Shown: piece after piece, positions 16,790-24,420 of the stretch
How positions within the stretch are numbered: the first letter of the stretch is position 1
Layout: each line of letters opens with the position of its first letter
Source: Alphaproteobacteria bacterium
GTDB lineage: Bacteria; Pseudomonadota; Alphaproteobacteria; Rickettsiales; SXRF01
Length of the DNA stretch: 35,310 bases
Reading direction: 5' to 3'
NCBI GenBank assembly: GCA_020054105.1
Contig: JAGVLW010000092.1
Location: 1 to 35,310 of the forward strand
Position numbers and translations under genes: made by a program
Notes under the pieces: model-generated
Told to the model about the DNA's origin: nothing
The model's database searches: none
What the model saw: only the letters and a program-made list of their open reading frames with translations

Positions 16790-16909
16790 TTTTGGGATTT
16801 ATATGAGGGGAGTGCTAGGAACCCTTCTCCGCAGAACCGGAGTGTAGCATCGCTACATGAGGATTCGAGGAGAAGGGTGACGACGCAATCACCCATAGAA
16901 ATCCCAAAA
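16790..16909. other. 120-base nested palindrome between 6S RNA and fau
   Basis: An 11-bp perfect outer stem, TTTTGGGATTT (16790-16800) with AAATCCCAAAA (16899-16909), encloses a 9-bp stem between CCCTTCTCC and GGAGAAGGG. An inner hairpin TGTAGC-gat-GCTACA closes the structure. It could be a structured RNA processed with 6S RNA, a palindromic mobile element or a terminator-like barrier. It does not fit the 7/8-mer repeat class. Confidence 0.7.
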
Positions 16910-16916
16910 AAATGAA

Positions 16917-17071
16917 CGGAACCGCCGCTGGCCGTTGGTTGAGCATGCCGCATGCGACCTGTTAGACAGGTGGGAGCCATATGTGCGAAAGCAAGACTTC
17001 CGCCAGGGACAGCCCCCGATGCTTGATTATCGGTCCAAGGGACAATGTACCTGACGCACCGGGCAGAACCG
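16917..17071 (-). ncRNA. ssrS: 6S RNA
   Basis: 6S RNA binds the sigma70 holoenzyme and dampens transcription in stationary phase. The call rests first on position: the zapA-fau interval on the minus strand is its standard place. The sequence agrees: the ends CGGTTCTGCC and GGCGGTTCCG pair into a closing stem with a symmetric internal loop. Next to them are the recurrent motifs CCGGTGCGTC near the 5' end and CAACGGCCAGCGGCGG near the 3' end. The middle is mostly self-complementary with a central bubble around TTGGACCGATAATC. The ends are estimates to within about ten bases, and the total of ~155 bases suits alphaproteobacterial 6S RNA. Confidence 0.8.
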
Positions 17072-17084
17072 TTCGGTTAACAGC

Positions 17085-17477
17085 CTATCTGATTTCGATC
17101 TGGTCGGCAATCTTTTCGATGCGCTGGGCGATGTCTTCGAGCGTCATGGTCATCGCCGCTTCCATCTGCTCCATCCGCGCGTCGCCTTTCGCATCGCCGG
17201 CGGCCGAGCGCGGCGTGGAGGACAGCAGCGATTGCAGTCGGCGCAATTCGGCGGCGTATTTATCAATTTCTTTTTTATTTTCAATTAGTTCATCTGCCAT
17301 GGTCAGCGAGGTCAGAAGCAGTGCCATGAATTCGCCGGGATTTGAGCCCATGCGCATGGTCAGCGAACGCACGCGCTCATCGACATCGTCGGCAAGCAGG
17401 CGCAGATCTTCCTCCTGCCCGTCATCGCAGGCAATCTGGTAGTCGCGGCCATTGACCTTGATGGTGACGACAGACAT
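17085..17477 (-). CDS. zapA: Cell division protein ZapA
   Basis: ZapA binds and bundles FtsZ filaments at the division ring. The 130-residue protein begins MSVVTIKVNGRDYQIACDDG, continues DLRLLADDVDERV, and has the long central helix LLTSLTMADELIENKKEIDKY typical of ZapA. A ~30-residue C-terminal helix (MEQMEAAMTMTLEDIAQRIE) suits coiled-coil dimerisation. A run of G before the ATG (ACCCCC on the plus strand) serves as ribosome binding site. 6S RNA follows on the same strand after 13 bases. The upstream 323-base gap holds element B (17577-17680) and the promoter region of the next gene. Confidence 0.93.
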   Translation of the reverse strand: MSVVTIKVNGRDYQIACDDGQEEDLRLLADDVDERVRSLTMRMGSNPGEFMALLLTSLTMADELIENKKEIDKYAAELRRLQSLLSSTPRSAAGDAKGDARMEQMEAAMTMTLEDIAQRIEKIADQIEIR

Positions 17478-17576
17478 AAAAACCCCCTGATATTGCGGCA
17501 GAATAAGCGGATAGTTAGTTATTTTTTAATGATTTAAGCCCTTTTTGCCCGCAAAATCAACCGTAAACTTGTTGAT

Positions 17577-17680
17577 ATAACAGGCTTGCTTCAAGCCTGT
17601 TATGCCAGCGCAGGCCGAAAGCCACGCTGGCCGCGTCGATAGGCGGCGTAACACCCAATGATTGCCTGCAATCATTGGGT
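17577..17680. repeat. Three-hairpin modular element, copy B
   Basis: A perfect 12-bp hairpin with a 3-base loop (17577-17603, arm ATAACAGGCTTG) is followed at once by the core GCCAGC...GGCCGAAAGCC...GCTGGC and a linker CGCGTCGATAGGCGGCGT. The last part is a perfect 12-bp hairpin (17653-17680, arm ACCCAATGATTG). The core is nearly the same as in copy A (8803-8894). The first hairpin has the same stem and loop lengths but a different sequence. This copy lies between zapA and a divergent unknown gene. Confidence 0.85.
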
Positions 17681-17800
17681 TAATTAGTTATAAGTCAATT
17701 CCATGACACCGGCTTGCTTCGGTTTTTTCAATTGTCACAAACTTTTCATGAACATGGGTGGGGATTTGCGATACTATGACAAGGTGAGGAAAATATCGCC

Positions 17801-19210
17801 ATGACGCAAGAGACCAGGGACCTGATTGGAAAGGAAATGACCGATAAAGCGACAGCGTCGCTGGCGGTCGAGCTCAAGAAAAAATGGGCGATGATCGGTT
17901 CGCTGCTCAGCGTCAAAACCGGCGATTATGCGCCGATCGACCTGCCCGCCGAAGCGCCTTCCAAACAGGAGATGGAATCCGTCTCGCGCCAGCTCATCGA
18001 AAACGGCGAAGCGGAATTCATCCTCAGGGACGGCACAAAACAATCAGTCAGCCTGCGCGAGATTGACGGCCGGCTGAACAACCTCAAAGCCTCCGGCATG
18101 CTCGACGAACAGCAACTGCAATCGCTCGAAAGCATCGGCAGCGTGCAAGCGCTCGTGCCTTCCAAAACCACCATCAGCAAAATCGCCGAAGCAGCCGACG
18201 AAGGCATCGAATCCAAAAGCGGCATGGGCGGCATCGGTAGCTTCATCGCCGCCATCTTTACGTTCCTCGCCTCGCTTGTCGGCTCGTTCTTCGGCCAGGG
18301 CCCGGCGATAAGCTGGGGCGACGCGCTGGCGCAACACGCCGCGCCCAACGTCAGCCAGGCGGCGAACGAGCGCCTCGACGCGCTTGCCGCAAACGACACC
18401 GCCGCCGCGCGGCTGCTGGGCCGCAAGGATGAAAACGGCAGAACCACTCAAGATTCCATCGTCGCCGGCATCGACCGCGCCGCGAGGCAAAAACTCGGCG
18501 CAACGGAGCTGCCGCCGGAAACCACCGCCGCCACGCCTTCCTATGAGGACACGCCGGTTGAGCGGGCGGGCATGCTGACGCGCTCGCAACTGGCCGAGAC
18601 GGTGCGCGACCGCGTGGCATTCCCGACCGATAAAAACGGCAAAAAAATTCTGCTGGCTACGCAAATCGAAGACAGGCTCAACGCATCGATTACAACATCG
18701 GAAGACCGGACCACCCGCTGGTTAGGCACATGGGCGCTAGACGTGCCCGAAGCGTCGAAAAAAATGGCGGACGTCATTGCCGACACCACGCACGGCATTG
18801 TCGGCGACCCACATTTTACCTTCGACGGCAAAAAACTGACCGCCATGACGAAAGAGGAGCGCGCCAACGCCATCGCCGAAACGGTGGGCGACCAGCTGCT
18901 CAAGCGCGAAAAGGAATTCGGCTTCAACATGCCCGTCACCGGCACGTTTGGCTATAAAACACGCCCAGCCTGGCCGAGACCGATGAAAAGACCGGGCTGT
19001 CGCATCTGGACAAGATCAAGGCGGAGATCCGCGCCGGCGTCATGCAAAGCGATGACGCGCTCGCCACCGGCCTGGCGCTGGTCGAACGCAACGAGCAATC
19101 AGTACTTAGCTCGGCGCAGCGGCAAGCAACCGAAGCAGTTACTTCTAAATTGCGCGGCAACGGCAATGGGACCGATGCATCTGCGGAAAATCACGAGCGC
19201 GCGCCGGTAG
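17801..19210 (+). CDS. Unknown membrane protein, probably frameshifted
   Basis: I do not recognise the family. The protein has a charged cytoplasmic-type N-terminus (1-140), one glycine-flanked hydrophobic segment (GIGSFIAAIFTFLASLVGSFFG, about 145-166), and a long helical, charged remainder. It has a strong ribosome binding site, AGGTGAGGA. After Lys386 (AAAA run at 18956-18959) the frame changes character to an Arg/Pro-rich tail that does not look real. The -1 frame from the same point continues sensibly (NTPSLAETDEKTGLSHLDK...) to a stop at 19246-19248. A single missing base restores a 482-residue protein. Whether this is mutation or sequencing error cannot be told from the window. Confidence 0.7.
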   Translation: MTQETRDLIGKEMTDKATASLAVELKKKWAMIGSLLSVKTGDYAPIDLPAEAPSKQEMESVSRQLIENGEAEFILRDGTKQSVSLREIDGRLNNLKASGMLDEQQLQSLESIGSVQALVPSKTTISKIAEAADEGIESKSGMGGIGSFIAAIFTFLASLVGSFFGQGPAISWGDALAQHAAPNVSQAANERLDALAANDTAAARLLGRKDENGRTTQDSIVAGIDRAARQKLGATELPPETTAATPSYEDTPVERAGMLTRSQLAETVRDRVAFPTDKNGKKILLATQIEDRLNASITTSEDRTTRWLGTWALDVPEASKKMADVIADTTHGIVGDPHFTFDGKKLTAMTKEERANAIAETVGDQLLKREKEFGFNMPVTGTFGYKTRPAWPRPMKRPGCRIWTRSRRRSAPASCKAMTRSPPAWRWSNATSNQYLARRSGKQPKQLLLNCAATAMGPMHLRKITSARR

Positions 19211-19254
19211 TAGCTGCGCTGGCCGATGCAAGCAGCAGAGAACGCTAGTTTAGC

Positions 19255-19905
19255 CTAACCCAAATATTTTTTTAAAAATTCCCCGGCGAGGCGGATGCCG
19301 TCCATGTCGATGGAATGGCCCAGGAACGGCCGCGCATGTGCGGCGATGTCGACGCCATGTTGCTTGAGCGCCTCTTGCGCATGGCCCATCGCGGCAAAGG
19401 GCACCACGTCGTCGGCATTGCCGTGAATGAGGCAGACCGGCGGGCGGGCGGCGATTTCTTTTGCCAATGCCTCGGCGCCGATCAGCGAGCCGGAAAATCC
19501 GACGACGCAAGCAATGGCGGGCAAGCGGCGCAAGGCCACATGCAGCGCCGCCATCGTGCCTTGCGAAAAACCGACTAGCGCCAGCTTGGAATTATCGAGC
19601 GAAAGCGATTGCAATTGCTCGTCGAGAAATTGGTTCAGCGTTTTTGCGGCATTGCCGACGCCTTCGAACATATGCTGCGGCTGGCGATCCATCAGCGAAA
19701 ACCACTGATAGCCGTACGGGTTGGCCTCGCAGGGGAAAGGCGCGTTGGGCGCGATGAACTGCGCGTCGGGCAGGTTCTGCGCGAACATGTCGGCCAGGTC
19801 GATCAAATTGGGGCCGTCGGCGCCCCAGCCATGCAGCAGCACGACGAGCTGTTTTGCCTTGCCGCCGGAGCGGGGAGCGCGGATGGGGCCGGAGAGAGTA
19901 GTCAT
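19255..19905 (-). CDS. Phospholipase/carboxylesterase family hydrolase
   Basis: This 216-residue alpha/beta-hydrolase belongs to the carboxylesterase/acyl-protein thioesterase-like group (Abhydrolase_2). It has the oxyanion strand VVLLHGWGADG, the nucleophile elbow GFSQG with Ser114, Asp165/166 in HGNADDVVP and His197 in GHSID, so the catalytic triad is complete. No signal peptide is seen, so it is cytosolic. The substrate cannot be told; members cleave short-chain esters. The start codon and the AAGGA ribosome binding site lie inside palindrome E3, with a leader almost equal to that of rnpA. It is convergent with the frameshifted membrane protein and divergent from polA. Confidence 0.9.
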   Translation of the reverse strand: MTTLSGPIRAPRSGGKAKQLVVLLHGWGADGPNLIDLADMFAQNLPDAQFIAPNAPFPCEANPYGYQWFSLMDRQPQHMFEGVGNAAKTLNQFLDEQLQSLSLDNSKLALVGFSQGTMAALHVALRRLPAIACVVGFSGSLIGAEALAKEIAARPPVCLIHGNADDVVPFAAMGHAQEALKQHGVDIAAHARPFLGHSIDMDGIRLAGEFLKKYLG

Positions 19906-20026
19906 GAGCCGTTAGTCCTTAGTCGTTAGTAGCGTATTGATTGTTAGATGAATGACATATACCAGTATCTATCAGGTATCAACGTCCGAATAACTAGCGA
20001 CTAACGACTAAGGACTAACGACTTCT
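19898..20026. repeat. Palindrome of 7-base tandem units (element E3)
   Basis: The spacer between the divergent esterase and polA is an inverted repeat of heptamers of the same family as E2. The left arm (about 19898-19934) has GTTAGTC, CTTAGTC, GTTAGTA. The right arm (about 19992-20025) has ACTAGCG, ACTAACG, ACTAAGG, ACTAACG. A unique centre of ~60 bases separates them. Each arm ends at a start codon, giving AAGGACTAACG then ATG on both sides. Confidence 0.85.
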
Positions 20027-22921
20027 ATGCCTAAACTTTATTTGATCGACGGCTCCGGTTTTATTTTCCGCGCCTACCATGCGCTGCCGCCGCTGACCGC
20101 GCCCGACGGCACGCCAGTCGGCGCCGTGGTCGGCTTCGTCAACATGCTGCTGAAATTGCGCCAAGAGCATAAGGGCGACTACATGGCGGTGATTTTCGAC
20201 GCCGCGCGCAAAACCTTCCGCAACCGCATCTACGAAGCCTACAAAGCCAACCGCCCGCCGGCGCCGGAAGATTTGGTGCCACAATTTCCCATCGTGCGCG
20301 AGGCCACCGTGGCGCTCGGCCTGCCCGCCATCGAGCTCGCCGATTACGAGGCCGACGACATCATCGCCACCTATGCGCGGCTGGGGCGCGAGGCCGGGAT
20401 GGAAGTAGTCATCGTCTCTTCCGACAAGGATTTGATGCAGCTGATCGGCGAAGGCGTTGCGCTCTACGACGCCATGAAGCAGAAAAATATCGGCGCGCCG
20501 GAAGTACTCGAAAAATTCGGCGTCGCGCCGGAAAAAGTGCGCCATGTGCTGGCGCTGATGGGCGATTCGTCGGACAACGTGCCGGGCGTGCCGGGCATCG
20601 GCCCGAAAACCGCCGCCGAGCTGATCGGCCAGTATGGCGATCTGGAAACGCTGCTGTCGCGCGCCGGGGAAATCAAGCAAAACAAGCGCCGCGAAACTAT
20701 CCAGGCCAATGTCGACCAGGCGCGCATCTCCTACGAGCTGATCGGGCTGAAAGACGACGTGCCCCTGCCCGTGCCGCTCGAATCGCTCGCGGTTGCCGAC
20801 ATGGATGCCGCCACCGCCATCGCCTTCTGTGCCAAATACGGCCTAAAAACCGCGATGGCGAGGATACAGGGAAAGCAAGGGATTAGGGATCAGGCATCAG
20901 GCATTAGGGAAGCACCACCTCCAAGCGAGCCGAGTAAAATTTCTTCCCCTAATCCCCAATCCCCAATCCCTAATGCCTCCTACTCCATCCTCCGCAGCGA
21001 AGCCGAGCTCGCCGCATGGATCGCGCGCGCGCAAAAAAAGGGTGTGGTGGCGTTCGATACCGAAACCACATCGCTCAATGCATTGCAGGCGGAGCTGGTC
21101 GGGTTTTCGCTGTGCATCGAGGCGGGCGCGGCGTGTTATGTGCCGCTTGCACATAAGGTAACGGGTGACGGGATACGGGTTACGGAAAGCAACCATGTGC
21201 CCGATCTTTTTTCTCCGCTACCTGTTACCTGTCATCTGTCACCCGGTCAAATTTCATTTGACCGGGCCCTCGCCCTCATCAAGACGCTGCTCGAAGATGA
21301 ATCCGTTTTGAAAATCGGCCACAACATCAAATACGACATGCTGGTGATGGGTAATTACGGCGTAGCGATCAATGCCGTCGAAGACACCATGCTGCTGTCT
21401 TATTGCCTGCATGCGGGCGAACATGGGCAAGGCATGGACGAGCTCGCCGAACGTTATTTGCATTATAAAACCATTTCGTTCGACGAAGTCACCGGCACCG
21501 GAAAAAATCGCAAGCGTTTCGACGAGGTGGACATTGAAAAAGCCGCGCCATACGCCGCCGAAGACGCCGACGTGACCATGCGGCTTTACCAGCATTTCAA
21601 GCCGCAGCTCGCAGCACAGAAAATGCTTGCGCTGTACGAAACCATCGAGCGGCCGCTTATTTCGGTGCTGGCGCGCATGGAACAAACCGGCATCAAGGTC
21701 GATGTGGCGAAGCTCGCGGGACTTTCTAAGGATTTTGAGCAGCGCATGCATGAGTTGGAGCGCGAGATACACAGGCTCGCGGGCGCAGAGTTCAATGTCG
21801 GCTCGCCCAAGCAGCTCGGCGAAATTTTATTCGACAAGCTGCAGCTCGAAGGCGGGCGCAAATCGGCCAAGACCGGCGCTTATTCCACCGACAACGAAGT
21901 GCTCGAAGAGCTGGCCGACCAGGGCCACGAGATTGCCGTCAAAACCATCGAATGGCGCCAGCTCGCCAAACTCAAAGGCACCTATAGCGACGCGCTGGCA
22001 AACCAGATCAATCCTAAAACGCGGCGCGTGCATACCAGCTTCGCGCAGTCCATCGCCTCGACCGGGCGACTATCGTCGAGCGACCCGAATTTGCAGAACA
22101 TTCCCATACGCAGCGTTGAAGGCAAAAAAATCCGCGATTCGTTTGTCGCCGAGCCGGGCAATGTGCTGCTGTCGGCGGATTATTCGCAGATCGAGCTGCG
22201 CCTGCTCGCGCACATGGCCGACATTCCCACATTGAAAGAAGCCTTCAAAAACGGCGACGACATCCACGCCATCACGGCAAGCCAGATGTTCGGCGTGCCG
22301 GTAAATCAGGTGGATGGCAATCTGCGCCGCAGCGCCAAGACCATCAATTTCGGCATCATCTACGGCATCTCCGCGCACGGGCTGGCGACCCGCCTGGGCA
22401 TCGGCCGCAGCGAGGCCGCGACCTATATCGGCCAGTATTTCCAGCAATATCCCGGCATCCGCGACTATATGGAAAGCTGCAAGGAATTCGCCCGCACGCA
22501 TGGCTATGTCGCCACATTGTTCGGCCGCCGCTGCCATGTTCCCGGCATCAACGATAAAAACGCCGCGCGCCGCCAGTTCTTCGAGCGCGCCGCCATCAAC
22601 GCCCCGCTGCAAGGCACGGCGGCGGATATTATTAAAAAGGCGATGATTGCGATAGATAATGAATTGAAGAATTGGAGAAATGAAGAATTGAAGAAAAAAG
22701 AAAGCATAGTTCCTCAATTCCTCAATTCCTCAATTCCTCAATTCTCCTGTAACCTCTTGCTGCAAGTCCATGACGAGCTGGTGTTCGAGGTGAAAAACGA
22801 CGCGCAAGCCATCGCGCAGGCGACCGATTTCGTTAAGCAAGCCATGGAAGGCGCGGCGCAACTCTCGGTGCCGCTGACCGTGGAAACCGGCACCGGCAGC
22901 CACTGGGGCGAAGCGCATTAG
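20027..22921 (+). CDS. polA: DNA polymerase I with three in-frame palindromes
   Basis: Pol I removes RNA primers and fills gaps in replication and repair. The 964 residues contain the 5'-3' exonuclease (1 to about 280), a 3'-5' exonuclease with Asp344 and Glu346 in FDTETTSL plus HNIKYDM and AAEDADVT, and the polymerase. Polymerase motif A is ADYSQIELR (Asp718), motif B RRSAKTINFGIIYG and motif C VHDE (914-917). All three activities appear intact. Three palindromic inserts, each keeping the frame, add residues about 284-317 (exonuclease linker), 377-414 (inside the 3'-5' domain) and 878-907 (just before motif C). The encoded residues (for example SPNPQSPIPNA and VPQFLNSSIPQF) look unlike any Pol I segment. 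AAGGA lies in E3. Confidence 0.96.
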   Translation: MPKLYLIDGSGFIFRAYHALPPLTAPDGTPVGAVVGFVNMLLKLRQEHKGDYMAVIFDAARKTFRNRIYEAYKANRPPAPEDLVPQFPIVREATVALGLPAIELADYEADDIIATYARLGREAGMEVVIVSSDKDLMQLIGEGVALYDAMKQKNIGAPEVLEKFGVAPEKVRHVLALMGDSSDNVPGVPGIGPKTAAELIGQYGDLETLLSRAGEIKQNKRRETIQANVDQARISYELIGLKDDVPLPVPLESLAVADMDAATAIAFCAKYGLKTAMARIQGKQGIRDQASGIREAPPPSEPSKISSPNPQSPIPNASYSILRSEAELAAWIARAQKKGVVAFDTETTSLNALQAELVGFSLCIEAGAACYVPLAHKVTGDGIRVTESNHVPDLFSPLPVTCHLSPGQISFDRALALIKTLLEDESVLKIGHNIKYDMLVMGNYGVAINAVEDTMLLSYCLHAGEHGQGMDELAERYLHYKTISFDEVTGTGKNRKRFDEVDIEKAAPYAAEDADVTMRLYQHFKPQLAAQKMLALYETIERPLISVLARMEQTGIKVDVAKLAGLSKDFEQRMHELEREIHRLAGAEFNVGSPKQLGEILFDKLQLEGGRKSAKTGAYSTDNEVLEELADQGHEIAVKTIEWRQLAKLKGTYSDALANQINPKTRRVHTSFAQSIASTGRLSSSDPNLQNIPIRSVEGKKIRDSFVAEPGNVLLSADYSQIELRLLAHMADIPTLKEAFKNGDDIHAITASQMFGVPVNQVDGNLRRSAKTINFGIIYGISAHGLATRLGIGRSEAATYIGQYFQQYPGIRDYMESCKEFARTHGYVATLFGRRCHVPGINDKNAARRQFFERAAINAPLQGTAADIIKKAMIAIDNELKNWRNEELKKKESIVPQFLNSSIPQFSCNLLLQVHDELVFEVKNDAQAIAQATDFVKQAMEGAAQLSVPLTVETGTGSHWGEAH
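20877..20978. repeat. In-frame heptamer palindrome in polA (element E4)
   Basis: The left arm has GATTAGG, GATCAGG, CATCAGG, CATTAGG (about 20880-20908). The right arm has TAATCCC, CAATCCC, CAATCCC, TAATGCC (about 20949-20978). The arms are imperfect reverse complements. It codes for an inserted linker after the 5'-3' exonuclease domain. The unit recalls the heptamer short tandem repeats known from cyanobacteria. Confidence 0.85.
21155..21266. repeat. In-frame heptamer palindrome plus hairpin in polA (element E5)
   Basis: The left arm has GGTAACG, GGTGACG, GGATACG, GGTTACG (21158-21185). The right arm has CCTGTTA, CCTGTCA, TCTGTCA (21220-21240). Directly attached is a perfect 11-bp hairpin with a 3-base loop, CCCGGTCAAAT-ttc-ATTTGACCGGG (21242-21266). 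The whole block is translated within the 3'-5' exonuclease domain. Confidence 0.85.
22658..22748. repeat. In-frame 8-mer palindrome in polA (element E6)
   Basis: The left arm has AATTGAAG, AATTGGAG, AAATGAAG, AATTGAAG (about 22662-22693). The right arm is TTCCTCAA repeated, ending TTCTCC (about 22710-22747). It inserts about 30 residues just before polymerase motif C. The right-arm unit is the same as in E7, 1.8 kb downstream. Confidence 0.85.
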
Positions 22922-22936
22922 GCGCATTTTTCCTGA

Positions 22937-22965
22937 TTGTGTTATTGTTGCCGTATCTCTATAAT
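22937..22965 (+). promoter_or_regulatory. Probable promoter of nitronate monooxygenase gene
   Basis: TTGTGT (22937-22942) and a perfect TATAAT (22960-22965) are 17 bases apart, 39 bases before the ATG of the downstream gene. The -10 box is consensus and the -35 box is weak. Confidence 0.55.
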
Positions 22966-23004
22966 CAGCACTTTCCATGGATTTGAGGATAATTATTACA
23001 GGCT

Positions 23005-24420
23005 ATGCCTACCCACTCGTTTAGCGAAAAGCTTAAAAACGTCGTTATTTCCGGCAAGGAAGTCTACCCCATCGTCGAGGGCGGCAAAGGCGTGTCGGTC
23101 ACTAACGGCCGCACGGCCGGCGCGTTTGCCGCTGCCGGCGCCGTGGGCACGTTTTCCGGCGTCAATGCCGACACGTTCGATAAGGACGGCAAGCCGATTC
23201 CCTATGTGTATAAAGCCACCACCCGCCGCGAGCGCCACGAGGAGCTGATTGCGCAAAGCTCCAGCGGCGGCATCGCCCAGGCCAAGCTCGCTCATGAGAT
23301 CTCGGCTGGCCGCGGCCGCATCCACGTCAACGTGCTGTGGGAAATGGGCGCGGCGCAGCAGATTCTGGAGAATATTTTAGAAGGCGCCAAGGGCATGGTG
23401 CACGGCGTCACCTGCGGCGCCGGCATGCCTTATAAGCTCGGCGACATCGCCGAGGCGCATGGCGTCTATTACCACCCGATCATCTCCTCGGCACGTGCCT
23501 TCAACGCGCTGTGGAAACGCTCCTACAGCAAAACCTCGAAATGGCTGGGCAGCGTGGTGTACGAGGATCCGTGGCTGGCCGGCGGGCATGACGGGCTCTC
23601 CAACGCCGAGGACCCGGACAAGCCGCAAGACCCCTACCCGCGCGTCGCCGAGCTGCGCAAGACCATGAACGGTTTCGGCTTGCAGGAAACGCCGATCATC
23701 ATGGCCGGCGGCGCCTGGCATTTGAAGGACTGGGAACACTGGCTCGACAACCCGGAAATCGGCATGATCGCCTTCCAATTCGGCACGCGCCCGATCCTCA
23801 CCCAGGAAAGCCCCGTCTCCGACGAATGGAAAAAGCGGCTGATGGTGCTGGAGGAAGGCGACGTGTTTTTAAATCATTTCAGCCCGACCGGTTTTTATTC
23901 CTCGGCGGTGAATAACGACTTCATCAAGGAGCTGCGCGGCCGCGGCGAACGCCAGATCGAATACCGCATGGAGCAGGAGCAGCTATTCTCCGAGCCGCTG
24001 CCGGTGGGTGCGCGCGGACGGCCCGTCTATGTCCAGGCCGACGACAAGCCGCGCGCCGAAAAATGGATCGCCGAAGGCTACGACGAGCCGATGAAAACGC
24101 CCGACTCGACGCTGATTTTCGTAAGCAAGAAAAAAGCCGAGCAGATTCATATCGACCAGGTGGAATGCATGGGCTGCCTGTCGCATTGCCGCTTCTCCAA
24201 CTGGAAAGACCATGACGACTACACCACCGGCAAAAAAGCCGATCCGCGCAGCTTCTGCATCCAAAAAACGTTGCAAGACATCGCCCACGGCGCCGGCATC
24301 GATAACGAGCTGATGTTCTCCGGCCACAACGCCTTCAAGTTCCAGCAGGACCCGTGGTACAAGGGCGGCTTCGTCCCCACCGTCGGCCAGCTCGTCGAGC
24401 GGATTCTGACGGGGCAGTAG
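23005..24420 (+). CDS. Nitronate monooxygenase family protein with Cys cluster
   Basis: The 471-residue product belongs to the FMN-dependent nitronate monooxygenase/2-nitropropane dioxygenase family. Family marks are an N-terminal V.G..V.PIVEGGKGVSV segment, GMVHGVTCGAGMP, the barrel strand PIIMAGGAWHLKDW (with the phosphate-binding region) and AFQFGTRPIL. Such flavoproteins oxidise alkyl nitronates; here the substrate is inferred. The C-terminal third goes beyond the usual ~320-360 residues and holds C388-x2-C391-x3-C395 and C418, a cluster that could bind zinc or an iron-sulphur centre. Long alphaproteobacterial homologues of this type exist, to my memory. Downstream is palindrome E7 and a convergent AraC-type gene. 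Confidence 0.85.
   Translation: MPTHSFSEKLKNVVISGKEVYPIVEGGKGVSVTNGRTAGAFAAAGAVGTFSGVNADTFDKDGKPIPYVYKATTRRERHEELIAQSSSGGIAQAKLAHEISAGRGRIHVNVLWEMGAAQQILENILEGAKGMVHGVTCGAGMPYKLGDIAEAHGVYYHPIISSARAFNALWKRSYSKTSKWLGSVVYEDPWLAGGHDGLSNAEDPDKPQDPYPRVAELRKTMNGFGLQETPIIMAGGAWHLKDWEHWLDNPEIGMIAFQFGTRPILTQESPVSDEWKKRLMVLEEGDVFLNHFSPTGFYSSAVNNDFIKELRGRGERQIEYRMEQEQLFSEPLPVGARGRPVYVQADDKPRAEKWIAEGYDEPMKTPDSTLIFVSKKKAEQIHIDQVECMGCLSHCRFSNWKDHDDYTTGKKADPRSFCIQKTLQDIAHGAGIDNELMFSGHNAFKFQQDPWYKGGFVPTVGQLVERILTGQ

Noticed and set aside
16759..16980. 73-residue minus-strand protein between fau and 6S RNA
   Set aside because: It lies over the 6S RNA 3' end and the nested palindrome, and has no homology I can recognise.
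18950..18965. Programmed -1 frameshift in the membrane protein gene
   Set aside because: The sequence around AAAA does not form an X XXY YYZ slippery site in the zero frame, and no downstream pseudoknot is apparent.
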